Below, one piece after another: positions 33,202-45,003 of a DNA stretch of 64,000 bases. The position numbers and the translations under genes were made by a program. Every line of letters begins with the position of its first letter. Positions within the stretch are counted from its first letter, which is position 1. A model generated the notes under the pieces. It did no database searches and was not told where the DNA came from. It saw only the letters and a list, made by a program, of their open reading frames with translations. This stretch comes from Melastoma dodecandrum (Eukaryota > Streptophyta > Magnoliopsida > Myrtales > Melastomataceae): the NCBI GenBank assembly GCA_029817715.1, contig JARUPY010000474.1, positions 7,688,001 to 7,752,000 on the forward strand, written 5' to 3'.

Positions 33202-33608
33202 TGTGTTAAATGTCATGTTAAATGTCATATTAATTTGCAATATCATTTAACATGGTAATGGGGTGGTGTTAATATATATGAATGTCCTTGAGAGTTAATT
33301 TGCAATCTCATTAAATGTTAGTTGTTCTTCTTTTTATTTTTTAATATATACCCAGAAGAACTCTGATCATTTGGGGAAATAACAAAAGACAAAGAAATAT
33401 ATGAATGCCTTTGAGAGTTAAGGCGCCCATGTTTATAATGTCACGTCATATCCATGGGCACGAAGGAGGGTTTCGTGTTTGGGAGGAAGACTAACTGTTC
33501 CTCTGAAAGGAAAGAGAGAGAGGGGAGGACTACTAAACAGACTCCAAGATATTATTATATAAGAAAGATTTAAGTGATGTTGGGATGTTGTTAACTTAAT
33601 CATTAACA
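33202..33608 (+). repeat. Probable 3' LTR of copia 2 (end tentative)
   Basis: TGTGTTAAATG directly follows the polypurine tract AATTAAGGGGG (33191-33201). A candidate end CATTAACA near 33608 mirrors the start. No matching 5' LTR was found, so the length is a guess. Confidence 0.45.
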
Positions 33609-35034
33609 CCCCCCATCTATCTGATGGGTAGGAGAGGAGAGGACTTATTCAAACTGGGGTTGGCTTAAACAAGAAGGGAAAGGAAAATACGAAATCAAGT
33701 TAGGTGAGGTGAGGAGCTTCCGTCCTGGTCATACGCGGTTGAAGGAAGGAGGAGATGTGGATGAGTTCTTTCTTATTAAGAAAACAAAATATATATATAT
33801 ATTGAGAGAAAATTGGCAGGTGGGTGGGTGATGCGATGGAGGGAGGAATTGGTGGGGAAAGATGTTAGGTGGGTGTGATTTTTTAAGGGGATTTAAAACA
33901 TTTAATCGGCTGGGTTGGGTTGGGTTGGGTTTGGTTGGTGAAGGGTCGGTCTGGTCTGTCTTCCTTTCTTTCTGAAAATCAATATCAACCCCCCCTCTTC
34001 CCATTCCAATCCCAGAGCAGATTATCATCAAATAAATATCTTCAAACTCAATTAAAAAAAATTGAAGTGTGTTAGATGTGGTACGTGACAAACGTTTGAT
34101 AGGTTTGGGGTTCACGTGCTTATGATATATATATATGTCGTGTCGTGTTTTTTGGGATCGGGGAAGTGCGTGCAGAGTTAAAACATGTCGGCTCCAAATC
34201 AAAAGATGTGTAAAAGTAATATATGTGAGGGGAGTGAGGGAGGAATATACCACCGGCACCGACCATGCCGATTTCCACCAGAATGTCTCTCGCTCGCTCG
34301 CTCACCATCGGGGCATCCATCCATCCATCATCCAACTGTCCTGTTGACACGAGTTTGACTATGGAACCACGAAATTCCCTCACCAACCAGATCAAACCAA
34401 ATAAAAAAAATTATATGAAATATTTCGATTTGGTTCAGTTTTGTTTGGTCAAAAAAATGTGCTCTTGTAAAGGAGAAGGCAAGGCGAAAATTGTGATGTT
34501 GATTTAAAGCGAAATGGAAATGTATATGTAGTTACTCAGATAATTATTAGAGATACAATAATTTTTTTCTATATTTTGTTCAGGATATACGATTTAGTAG
34601 TAGTTTGGTTTGAATTTATATAACTCCAATACAATCTCAAATTGAAATATATTATTTGGTTTCAGGAATGATGGAACGATGAGCTGCGATTTTACTCTTT
34701 TTTTTTATTGTAATGTATTTTGTTTTACAATGTTTGTTAATAACTATAGAATTTGGGTCATCTACGTCACACCAGATTTCCTTCTTTATTGTAATCGTGA
34801 CCGCCCAAGAAAGCACCAAACATCCCCACCGACTACTCGTAATTAAAAAAGAAATTGGGAGGAGTTAGTAGCACTTCAAAATACTCACTAACTTCACTCT
34901 TATTCAGCCCTGCTTTCTCCACTTTCAACATTTATTGATCAAGTTTTACTGATACAGAGCCCTCCCCTTATCGTCGCTGACCGGAATCTGGCGTGGCCTG
35001 CTTGATGTGACATATTCGCGTGGATAAGGCCATA
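33609..35034. other. Intergenic, low complexity
   Basis: No supported gene. It holds (AT)n runs near 33790 and 34125, a GGGTT run at 33911-33931, an ATCC run near 34313-34330, and polypurine/polypyrimidine stretches. Open frames here are shadows of skewed composition. Confidence 0.4.
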
Positions 35035-36179
35035 TCAAGGGATAGCGTAGTGGTTGATGTGAATGACATCCTCCGGCCTTGAAGGCGGGTGGGTCTTGTT
35101 CCGTAGCCTCAAGTCCTGGTAGTCCTTGTAAAGGAACCCCCGGTACTCTGGCTTCTTGCCAATCTTCTCGGCGAACTCTGGCAGCGGCTCGACCCACTTG
35201 TCCCCATTCAGGTTGTAGAAGAACGCATACGAGTGTCGGCTCCGCTCCTTCCTCACGACCCTGTGGGTCGCGCTCTTGAACTTATTGTTGCTTAGCACCT
35301 ATGAGAAATATGTACATTCTTTTGAAAATATGGTTTAAATATGTTTCTGCAGCCGGGTTAAAGATTATTACCTGGATCACATCCCCAAGGTTGACGATGA
35401 TCCGGCCCGGTTGAGGAACTACAGGGATCCACTCCCCATCCTTGCGGACCTCGAGCCCTCCGACGTCGTCCTGGAAGACGAATGTGATGCAGTTCCCGTC
35501 CTCGTGCTCTGTGATCCCATTGTCCTCTGCCTCCGTGGCTGGGTAGTACCGGAGAGCAGCCATGAAGTCCCAGCTCCGGTCGTGGTTATATTCCTTTAAG
35601 AAGCCCGGCGGGAGTCCCATACAGTCGTTTATGACTGCCTGGAGTAGGGAACCCAGCCCGACCAAGTGATCAAACACTTGCTCGATCACTTCCCTAGTAA
35701 AAGGAAAGAAGCGCCTCAATCTATTCGTGTCAATTTGTATGATTTCAGATTTATAGAGATTTAGGGAAGGTCAATTTTAGTCACCTGAGTTGTGGTGGAT
35801 TCTCGGGGTAGATGTTGAAGTTCGATCCAGGAGGGAATACCAGGAGGTACTCGTTCTTATCAGGGGAGTGATCCGGCTGCTTGCTATAGCCTGCAGGGAG
35901 GGGCGCACCCATCCCGGGGCTTGACTTGCGCTTCTCCTCACCTGGGCAGCCAAAGAACCTCTCCGACAGCTCCAGGGCCTCAGTCAGGAGTTCGGTTGGG
36001 ATCCCATGGTTGACTATCTGGAAGAAGCCGTACTCCGAGCTGGCCCTTGAGATGGTCTCAATCGCTGCCGACTTCCTTGCCAAATGGTCTTCGTCTTCAC
36101 CGATGACTATGAAAGGTGAAACATCGACTGTCGGGATCGCCAAATCTTCGAGCATCCTTTCTGAGTTCTTTTCATTCAT
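35035..36179 (-). CDS. 2-oxoglutarate/Fe(II)-dependent dioxygenase (plant DOXC-type)
   Basis: Three exons, 36179-35785, 35720-35372 and 35298-35035, join in phase into 335 codons plus stop, a normal size for plant soluble 2OG oxygenases. Introns have GTGACT/ATAG and GTAATA/ATAG borders. The N-terminal DIOX_N part starts with AIPTVDVSPF (about residue 13) and GFFQIVNHGIP (near 50). Iron ligands are H204, D206 (GITEHED) and H260 (SATHRVV); R269-x-S271 (RHS) binds 2-oxoglutarate. Such cytosolic enzymes hydroxylate or desaturate flavonoids, hormones, alkaloids or coumarins; the substrate cannot be told here. The start at 36179 is the first in-frame ATG; a second Met is residue 9. All residues look intact. 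Confidence 0.9.
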
Positions 36180-36202
36180 CCCTTGTCCCTAAGCACGACA
36201 GT

Positions 36203-36210
36203 ATTTTATA
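36203..36210 (-). promoter_or_regulatory. TATA-like box just upstream of the dioxygenase ATG
   Basis: TATAAAAT on the minus strand, 24-31 bases before the ATG. If it is the core promoter the 5' UTR would be almost nil, so either translation starts at Met9 or another promoter is used. Confidence 0.35.
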
Positions 36211-36297
36211 TCCCCCGTGACTTAACAAACTGCTGTTTGTTTTGTTGTCGCCGCATGACATGTGACGGCAATAATTTCTGCTAATCAGCTCGAAATT

Positions 36298-36316
36298 GGG
36301 GGTGGGGGTGGGGGAA
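36298..36316 (+). repeat. G-run motif upstream of the dioxygenase
   Basis: Three runs of about five G separated by single T, followed by AACCCC. It lies about 120-140 bp upstream of the dioxygenase ATG, on the strand opposite the gene. G-quadruplex or H-DNA potential is an inference. Confidence 0.4.
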
Positions 36317-36550
36317 CCCCACTGGCCTCACATGCCCCACATGGAATATTTAATAAATGTTTTTGTATGTGCAGACAGATAATAAATTACAGGTTAAAAT
36401 GGGAAAGGAAAATTCAACAACACACCTTCCAATGGGAACATATACATCGAAATATGTCTCTACTCCGACCGTTCCAAAAAATACCCACGAAGAAAATCTC
36501 AAGATGAATTACCATAAAAGAAAATCTCAAAGACAGGGTTACAAAGCGTA

Positions 36551-36573
36551 ATATATATATATATATATATATA
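36551..36573. repeat. (AT)n microsatellite
   Basis: About eleven AT units. Confidence 0.9.
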
Positions 36574-36613
36574 ACGTTAGCAGAAGCTGGCATAAATCAC
36601 ATGAAGATGTAAT

Positions 36614-37220
36614 TGTTCGCGGAAGAAACACGTCGCGATATAACGAGGACTAAAAATGTTCAAGAAATGTGGTCGCCAAGACTTTTAAATATACAATAAT
36701 TTGAAGAACACGAGTGCGATTACGTAAACAAGAACACTTACTTCCATTTCTGAGAGCAGAATACATGGAGACAACCAAGCAGCCCTGCGGGATCTTTAAA
36801 TGATAGTCGTATTGTTAATTACAAATAACTGACCACATATTTATACTAATACTAAATCCTATCCATACAATAACCGTTAATAAAACCGCTAACATAACCG
36901 CTAACACAACTACTAAATACATTTTGCACATATTTTATTTAAACTAACTGCACACTGTCTACTTCGACCAATTCATGATAAAGTTTCTATCGAAAACTAG
37001 CTAAGTCTTGAAACTTCAACTGGGACTCTTCCTTCGATTGTCACTTTCGTCGACGGGGTCTCGATCGAACTTCACTTCGTCCATACTTCAACTTGTCCTA
37101 CCTCGACGTGCCCTGCTTCGACGTCCTTGAGCTTCGACCGGGTGCTCCTTCGACCGTATCTGCCATCACAATGATGGGTCTTACCATCATTGAAGCCAAA
37201 ATGGCTTTACCGTGTAAACA
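36614..37220 (-). repeat. 3' LTR of element 3 (about 607 bp)
   Basis: TG at 36614 and CA at 37220. The interior 36810-37213 matches 42118-42515 closely (for example ACTGCACACTGTCTACTTCG and CGGGTGCTCCTTCGACCGTAT). Confidence 0.8.
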
Positions 37221-37234
37221 TTTCGCCTCCCTCG
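37221..37234 (-). other. Polypurine tract of element 3
   Basis: CGAGGGAGGCGAAA on the minus strand, directly adjoining the 3' LTR. Confidence 0.6.
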
Positions 37235-37389
37235 TGCAACACGTGTTACCTTTTCAAGAAATCGTTTCAACCGCAGGGGTTTTAAGTTCGCCCGCCTTTT
37301 CCAGAAAACATATGTTTCATCTTCCTCAAACTTTTTTCCCAAGCCCAGGGAACTCCTGAAATCCTAAAATCACCATATCTCGTGTTCCC

Positions 37390-40300
37390 ATAAGCTCCAC
37401 TCCTCTCGGCGGTGACGTACTACGCTTCAAGGCCATTTCCGAGCATCAGGATCCTTCGTACCCTCTGGGAGTGACAACAGGCATGGGCAACGATGAGGCG
37501 ACATTTGATAAAGAAATTCCCCCAGTAGTAATGCTGGCCCCTTCTTCCAGTCGTCTGCGTTTACTCAACGAAAGTGAACTATAATTACCTATACCCTTCT
37601 GCTGGTTTGGCATCCATCAGAAGGATTTCTCAGACCCTTCTTATTGGAGCAAGCTTTCGAACAAAGATAATCTATACTGCTTTCCTACGATTAGCACTTC
37701 TATGGGTTATAGTAAGTGGACTCGCAAGTGGTTAAACATCCATAAGAAAGAATGAAAGCATCGAGATGTTTAATATTATTATACTGTCAATCAAGGGGCG
37801 TTGTAACCCTCGACCTTTAGCTGCTCTATTATCTCTTTGAGACTTCAATACCAACTACTTCTTCCTGCCTGAAGGCCCTTTGACTATTACCCTGACATAT
37901 GTAGATTTCCTCACTGGTTGTGATGCGTTAGGGGCTTTCCCTATGTAGGGAGAGAGTGATTTAGATTTCCCTCTTCCAGATCAACCTCCATCGAAGATCA
38001 TTACCAGACACATGAGTGTTGATTCCAGTCAATGGGGAGATCTGAATGAGTTTGAGTTTTTGCTAGTTTGGCTATCGAAGTTTATCTTCTGTGGTAGAGG
38101 AAAATAACCTTTAAAGATGATGTGCCCCCTACCTAGTTACTTGGTCAGAATAGAGGGAACTGTGGCTCTGGCTCCTTTGTTGTTACGCCTGATATATCAA
38201 GGTCTATTTTAAGCAGCAACAAGGACAAATACCAGTGCTAATTTCGACGAAGTCTCCTTTTGTGTTCCCAAATGTCCTTGAAACAGGCCCATTGTGGATC
38301 GTGTATGGCTGGATTGACCTGTATTTTTCTCAATTATGTGGCAACTTTCAGCTTAAAGAGTACGAAAGTTCCTATCATCTTTATGGATCAGAGATAATCA
38401 AGAACTTTTGTTACGAACATTGGGGAAGTCTCACCGCCACTGGTTATCTCGAGGAGCTTCTAGGAAAAAAAACTATGTCAACTAGAACCCCTTTCCTGCA
38501 AATTATCAGTTTCACGACCTGAGAAAACAAGCAGAGTCAGATGAGTTTTTGGATGCAGTTATGTCTACAGGAGACTTGGTGGCTTGTAAGGCTAGAGGGT
38601 TTATCTTCGAGGTCTATAATCCTCAACTCTGTGCTAGGCAACTTGGATTTGTATAGAGTCCCGCTCTGCCACATTTTACATCCTTCAACACAAACTTGTC
38701 AAGGCGTACTTATGTCCCCTTTTCCCATGAGAGAACTATAAGTCTTCTTGAATCGACCTTATGACAGGAATCTCTTTACGCCCATTCATCTTCTAACAAT
38801 ATAAGTTAATTCACAGGTTTTCCAAACAATTGAAAGCGTAATGAAGAAAGTAGAATTTCCAACTCCCTATGTGTCTACTGGAACTATCATGACCTTCGAC
38901 AAAATATGGGGTTAAGTGTTTAGAAAGATTAGGGAAGAATCAAAGTGCATTACTTTTACCCCAGAAATCGCGACCCTTCTAGATAACTTTCTGGATAAGC
39001 TTCTCTCGAAGACAAAGAAAGCTATATGACCTGGTAAGCTATGTTTTTGTAGTATATGAGTTATTCAATTCCATCTAGCTCATTCTCGAAATATTACAGC
39101 CTCGACTGAAGAGCTTTTGGCTAGTCGACCTCAGTCGTTAGGTCGAAGCCAAGACAACCCCCATCCGACAATCTCATAATAAAATCTCCTAGAGGCAAGG
39201 GGAAAGCTGCTTGACTTCAAATCCACAACTTGAGCCTCCACAACCCAAAGCCAAGCGCAAGCTTCGGGTTGCTTCATCTTTAGAAGAGCATACTGTCTCC
39301 GGCATTCCTCCATTGTTAAGAAAGCCTAAAGGGAAATCTCTACAATCGACAGCAGAGTTGACTCAAGACCCTCCTTCAGCAAGAAGCGGAGGGACGACTA
39401 AAGGAAAAGAACTCGCAATGGTAATGTTAATATTCAATTAGACATTCCAAAGTTTCAAAAGCTAACTCCACTCTTTACTAATGACTTGCAGCCTATCAGA
39501 GGATCAACAGCCCCAAAATTGGCTTCAATGTCCATAGCAGCGTCATCCGGTGCTTGAGGAGGAGTACCGGAAGAGGCTTCCATGCATCATCCAGAAGCCT
39601 CTTCACGTGCTGATGCTTCAAGATCCTCCTCAAGCATCAGCACGTGAAGAGGCTTCCACGCCTCCTGTGACGGGAAGAGTAAGATTCTTTCCCTTGTTGA
39701 TTCTAATTTCATAGGAAGACCGAATTCTAATTCTCATTCTCTTTTGTTTATACATTTCTAATTGAAGCGACGTTCTCGTCGCATCCCATTGGAACAGGTT
39801 GTCTTAGACAGTTCAATCGACTAGGAAAATGTCAAGATGGAGAATGTCGAGAAGGGGAATGCTGAAAAGCATGCCACCGAAGAGGATGTTGACATAAGGA
39901 ATGTCAACGAAGGACATGTTGAAGCAGATGATGCCAACATTGGTGAATCCTCGCCGATTCAGGAGCACTCCGTTGACGGTGTGACATATTTTTTTCAGAA
40001 TTCACCACCTGCAAGGGCTGAAGAATCTGAGAATCCCCAGCACGAAGTCGATGCGATGATCGATGAAATGATAGTAAATTCCTTATAACCGTTCTTTTCG
40101 ATTTCATACTTCAATTTCAGACTGCTTATTTTCCTAATATTTAAAATTTTTCAGTCATATAACCACCTGTGATGGGTTCTAAGATTCAAGAAGAGAACCC
40201 TCTTGTCGCACCAGATGACTCCCAACCTAATGCTCAAGAAGACCAAGGTGTGATTTAGGACAACCTTCTCGAACAAGAACATGTGGACAATGTTACGGAG

Positions 40301-40981
40301 GAGAATCAGGAAGAAGAGCATATAAATGACGCTGAAGTCGAAGATCCGGATGAAGAACATTTGGCACAACATGGGTTCGATACTTCACCCAGGGAGTCAT
40401 CATCAACTGTCCCTGCTGTCTCGGGACATGATCTACAAGAAGATGACCTCTTGAAAGATAGATACTCTTCTTCAACAAGACATCTCCCGAGAATCTCTGG
40501 ATCGACTTCAGGCAATAGCTCATGTCATTGAAGAGACCCCTTCAGCTTCCGCACTCCTTTGAGGGATTTGTATGGCTCTTAGAGCTTATTGGAACTCATT
40601 GAATCATACTCCGACGCACTCATAGCCAATGAGATTTGGGAGAATTTCATTCAATTGCCCAGGGAATCATCAGCAAGCCAGCTCGATGAGCTTGCAAGGA
40701 CTCGCCATGTTGCCAACTCACGCTATGAGGAGCTGTCAAAGGACGTCTCCGAACTTTGAGGCCAATTAGAGTTGAAAGAGCATGAGCTTGAAGTTGTTCG
40801 ATCTGAAGTGGAAAGCAAGGATTCCGAGATCGAAGCTCTGAAAGCCTCCCTCGAACAAGAGAAGATCGACAGGGCGTCAATATAGCAAAAGCTCACCTTT
40901 GCTCTGTTACTAAGATCAGCTGTTAGGTCGAAGGAGGAAATTAGGCGTTCAATCCTGATGATGTTGGAGAAACATATTTAG
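37390..40981 (+). pseudogene. Antisense PMD gene of element 3, strongly decayed
   Basis: The homology order is the same as in elements 1 and 2. CFPTISTSM lies near 37680. LLPEGPLTITLTYVDFLTG is near 37862-37920, EFEFLLVWLSKFIF near 38050-38090, and FEVYNPQLCARQLGFV near 38608-38655. A possible GT-AG intron at about 39034-39100 leads to a basic/Ser linker, acidic repeated segments (39830-40520) and a coiled coil (40640-40981: DELARTRHV, SEVESKDSEIEAL). Stops, frameshifts and missing pieces are many; borders are approximate. Sequence identity to the element 1 and 2 genes is visibly lower than between those two, implying an older lineage split. Confidence 0.7.
39595..39655. repeat. 24-bp perfect inverted repeat in PMD gene 3
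   Basis: Arms 39595-39618 and 39632-39655 (AAGCCTCTTCACGTGCTGATG...) are exact reverse complements around a 13-nt loop. A partial third copy (GAAGAGGCTTCC) lies just upstream at about 39570-39581. Confidence 0.9.
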
Positions 40982-41920
40982 TTTACTTCTTTCAATTTTG
41001 CATGCCTAGACTTGTGCTAAACCTTGCCTATTTTGCACCAACACTTAATGCCCACTACTTTCCTTTACAATTTCTTCAATCACTAATTAATTACGTGGCA
41101 TTAATAGTAATCATATCTTTCCAAAACCTTTGTCGTTTTACGATGCGATAAGTCTGACATGTATCAGGTCATGTATCAGTCAATAAAGCTGTTAAGATTT
41201 CGGGAATCTCGCATTAGTGAATCGAACTGTTAAGATTTTCGAAATCCTGAAAAAATTTCCGTATTAGTAATTTAGCATATAAATAGAGCCTTTCAGAAGA
41301 CAAACTTCATCTTTGTCATTATCCCTACTTGCTCCATTCATAATGTCTCATCGAGTAGCTTTTTATTTGAAAACCATCTCTCCGAAACCAAAGCCTAAGT
41401 GCACAACCTTAAATCCCTTTAAAGCCTAGGTCCACAATCTTAGACAAGGGATTTCATGCATTTCTTCTCTCACCTCCACTTGGGTAGCTGGAGACTTCCG
41501 AGTTGAAAAGAAGTCTCTTCTATCTCGTTCAAGGTAGAGGAGAACGAGGTGCTGCTCTTTAGAAGGATGAGCATAGCAGCCGGGGAACCAGGAGGGACCC
41601 CAAGGATGCACTATAACAGAGCCTACTAGAGGAGTACCATCAAAGGATAAGAAAGCGAAAACGTCGTAACAACTAATACAGTGGTTGTTACCACTAGTCT
41701 TCGTGTCTAGGACAATTCCTAGACAGTCAAAAACCAAGTTATGCTTTAGGCTACGACGGTGTAATAGGTTTCTTAGACATTATTGTCGATTGATATTTGT
41801 ATCACCTTACATGTAATACAAAATCGACAATGTTGTATTGGATTATTCATTTTCGACAGACCCTAACAATAATGAACACAATTCAGGGCACCTAGTTTGG
41901 ATCCCCTTCAAATGTGATTG
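40982..41920. other. Unassigned stretch between PMD gene 3 and the integrase stub
   Basis: No supported ORF. Near 41390-41440 a short imperfect repeat (AAAGCCTA.GT.CACAA.CTTA) occurs twice. It is probably decayed element 3 internal sequence. Confidence 0.35.
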
Positions 41921-42117
41921 TCATAATGTGGGTCTATGTTTCTTATGATATTTTCCATTAACTTTTAAAGAATGTCTTTCACCATTCAAGTTCGACAAGT
42001 GATAAGCGTTCTTCGAATGCACGTCATCGACTCGAAATGGACCTTCCCAGGTAGGAGACCATTTCCTAAGGAAATAGTCTTTCTTTCCAACTGGGAGAAT
42101 CATTTTCCAGACTAAAT
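41921..42117 (-). pseudogene. Integrase C-terminal stub of gypsy element 3
   Basis: About 60 codons: KKDYFLRKWSPTWEGPFRV, then LKVNGKYHKK, the GPF/Y end of a gypsy integrase homologous to LGKWSPNWEGPYRV of elements 1 and 2. It is cut abruptly at 42117, where LTR interior sequence begins. This is the only pol left in element 3, and it shows that the element points leftward. Confidence 0.8.
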
Positions 42118-42515
42118 GACTGTCGTGTTGTTAACTACAAATGACTGACCGCATATTTATGCTAACACTTAATCTTATCCAGACAATAACCGCTAATAAG
42201 ACAACTAACATAACCACTAACACAACTGCTAAACATATTTTGCACATGTTTTATTTAAACTAACTGCACACTGTCTACTTCGACCAAGCCCTGGTAAAGT
42301 TCCTATCGAAAATTGGCTAAGTCTTGAAACTTCAACCGGGACTCTTCCTTTGATTGTCACTTCCTTAGACGGAGTCTCGATCGAACTTCACCTCGTCCCT
42401 ACTTCGACCTGTCCTGCTTCGACGTGCTTGAGCTTTGACCGGGTGCTCCTTCGACCGTATATGCCATTACAATGATGGGCCTTGCCATCATCATTGATGC
42501 CCAAAATGACTTACC
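42118..42515 (-). repeat. Truncated 5' LTR of element 3
   Basis: It matches 36810-37213 of the other LTR. Its inner about 200 bp and its outermost few bases are missing. Confidence 0.75.
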
Positions 42516-42889
42516 CGAATATTGGTTCGGGGATGCAAATTTCATAGAAGGACAAGAAGTCGGTGTTTTGGCTCGCCAAGGAAGAGAAGAATGGTAATTG
42601 AATTCGGAAGGGCAGGTATATTTAGATTGCAGCTTGCATCACATTTAGAAAGATTTTAAAGTTAGGATGTGTACATATTATGAGGTACATCATCTATCTG
42701 GGTTTTGTTAGTGAGACATCTCAGTCCATTGTAATTTTATATTAAATGAGTCTAGTGAGAAAAATGGAGAGTTGTCGGCTGAGCTCCCACGGTGGATTGT
42801 GATTGTATAAGACTTTACTGGGTAGGCGGATAATGAGATGTATGGCTATATGGCATCCCCAATAGTAACTAGTGACATTACGCGCAAAC
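42516..42889. other. Unassigned spacer
   Basis: No gene or repeat recognised. Confidence 0.3.
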
Positions 42890-43862
42890 ATGAGTGAGCG
42901 AGCAACTTCAAGAATGTGGCAATTTTTTCTACATCTTGTTCAGGAGTATAAGCACAAGGAATCTGATGAATAATGCCATGAGTAGCAAAATAGGTTTGAA
43001 ATAACTTATTGACATACTTAGTGCCATTGTCACATTGTAAAGTCTTTATAGAAGTTTGAAACTGAGTTTGATCATTGCATAAAATTGAGTGAAAGAGATA
43101 AAGACATCAGAATTTGATTTCAATAAATAAGTCCAACAAAATCAAGTATGATCATCAATAAAAGTGGCAAACCACATGGTATTATTACGGTTTGGGATTC
43201 ATGAGGGACCCCAAACATCATTGTGAACTAAGTTAAAAGGAACACAGTTACGATGATGCTTGGCTAACTCACATGCTTCATAATGAAACTGAGGAATCTG
43301 AGAAGTTTCAAAAGGTAAGGTGTACTCGGATGTCCAAGTTGATCATGTCACAAAACAAAGTTTTGACTGATAGTTGATGAAGCCACCACAGGAGTTGAAG
43401 ATGGTCTCTTATTCTCATTGTTTTTTATTAAGTAGTACAAGCCACCTCATGTTTCAACAGTGCCAATCCTCTTCCCCGAAAACTCCTCTAAAATTCACAA
43501 AAAAGAAAACTAAAATGAGCAGTGCTTTGGTGATCGATCAACAATGGAGAGCAAATTGCATGTCAACATTGAAACATAAAGAACATCATTTAAAATTAAT
43601 TCATTATCAATCTGAATTGGCACAACACCAAGGATAGAACTACTGTTCCATTGGCCATCTCCTCTGAGAAGTCATTGACACATCATAAGCAACTATCTTG
43701 AGCATAGCCTACTAATTTTTCATTTGGTCAAAAGCTCCAGAATCAACAATTTGCTCATGTTTGTCCTACGGAGTTTGCAAAGCATATAGAAAGCTACCTT
43801 GAGACGCTACTACTGCAGACGAATCGCGGCATTAGCTGGGCCTTGCTACTACAACTGATAAC
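42890..43862 (-). pseudogene. Ty1/copia remnant 3, protease-integrase part (left of the Athila insertion)
   Basis: Read on minus from 43862, a retropepsin-like VDSGAFDQM (near 43740) is followed by pre-integrase debris, then integrase: HYEACELAKHH (about 43290-43260), FNLVHNDVWGP, TFIDDHT (about 43160), LLKSNSDVFISF, and near 42960 IHQIPCAYTPEQD. Frameshifts and stops are frequent. RT and RNase H are missing to the left. It is the continuation of the gag piece at 53125-54188, from which it was separated by the Athila insertion. Confidence 0.75.
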
Positions 43863-43867
43863 CAAGT
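43863..43867. repeat. Target-site duplication (left), Athila-like element 4
   Basis: CAAGT directly before the LTR, repeated at 53120-53124. Confidence 0.9.
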
Positions 43868-44876
43868 TGATAACTCTATGAAAGTATAGTTATTTAGGGC
43901 AATTTCATACTTAGATTTTGTTAGATTTGTAAAATATTGCATTAATTACATAATATTCCTGGTTATTTCACATTATTCCCGAGAAACGGATTACTGACGA
44001 GTTTTCTGGTCTATTTCAGGATAAATATGAAGAAAAGGGGACCTCGGCGTAATTATGAAGGCTTCGTGCAGAGGGAAGATCTCTGGATGCTCTTGCAAGA
44101 CCTAAAGCTACGATGGGGAGAAATTAGAAGATTTTCTTTCCTTATTTTCTAAGATTCTCAAGGTTTTTTTGGGGATTACAAAAACATTTTATTTTTACCT
44201 AGTATCTTGACGATTAGTCAAGAGTCTATCTCTTTTGACATACTTGGATGATTTTGGTTTGATTATTCATGTTCGTTCTTAATGCTTTTTTATTGCCTGA
44301 TCACCAATAGGATTGAATAGTGAATTTAGGTGAACTCGGAAGGGGAATCCTAGATTAAGCACGAGAAGAGGAATAACCTAGGGTAAACTTAGTCGGAAGA
44401 CAAGATTATTAACGAGCGGGATAGGAATATACCCAATCGTCCTAAGTAATCGAATTTGAATTGATTCTTAAGGGCCACTCGATAGTTAATCTACCTAGGA
44501 ATAGAGTGATTACTATTTACAGAGATGTACGTTCCTATGACCTCGGGAGGGACGTAGGAAGATAACTGAATTCCAGATTATCCACCGGATCATCTTAAGC
44601 GTGTTGATCGAGATATGACTTGCGATTAATTGTCCGGTGAAATCGTCGCCCTAGATGCTTTTCTCATTTGACTCTTAATCCAATTTACTTACTCGTTTTC
44701 TTTAGTTTTACATTTAGTTTGATTAATTCTCAACTCGCTTAGTTGGATAATAGAGATTGAAAGTATTTTAATAATTGGGAGAAGTTTAGATCAGTCCTCG
44801 TGGGAACGATATCTTACTTACACTCTATTACTTGTATGATCGTGTGCACTTACGTGAACACGTTTTCGACGTGACA
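43868..44876 (+). repeat. 5' LTR of element 4 (1009 bp)
   Basis: TGATAACTC... to ...GACGTGACA. It lacks about 240 bp present in the 3' LTR after TTTTTACCTAG (about 44213). Confidence 0.95.
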
Positions 44877-44882
44877 AGTTTT

Positions 44883-44900
44883 TGGCGCAGTTGCCGGGGA
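44883..44900 (+). other. Primer binding site of element 4
   Basis: TGGCGCAGTTGCCGGGGA, one base from the Athila-type PBS TGGCGCCGTTGCCGGGGA, usually attributed to tRNA-Asp. It starts 6 nt after the LTR. Confidence 0.8.
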
Positions 44901-45003
44901 CTGTTTTCTAAATTTTCAACCAATATTAATTTCAGTCAGGTCTTTATTAATTCAACTTTAACCTTGATTTTCGACATATTTGCTGGAAAAATCTTAACGT
45001 TGC

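Larger units (their letters stand above)
36614..42515 (-). mobile_element. Tat-like gypsy element 3, internally deleted
   Basis: A left (3') LTR at 36614-37220, a polypurine tract on - at 37221-37234, a decayed antisense PMD gene on +, the last piece of integrase (41921-42117, -) and a truncated right LTR (42118-42515). LTR ends TGTTCGCG... and ...GTGTAAACA resemble those of element 2 (TGTTCGCG... and ...GTGTCAACA), but the interior is a different family. gag, protease, RT and most of integrase are gone. No target duplication can be read because the right end is lost. Confidence 0.8.

Noticed and set aside
28842..33608. Matched LTR pair around copia 2
   Set aside because: The sequence before the PBS and the sequence after the polypurine tract do not resemble each other, so they were not called a pair.
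33911..33931. Interstitial telomere repeat
   Set aside because: The unit is GGGTT, only about four copies, not the plant TTTAGGG.
33729..34259. 176-codon minus-strand frame as a gene
   Set aside because: Low-complexity, Pro/Thr-rich translation, no domain, no splice context; composition artefact.
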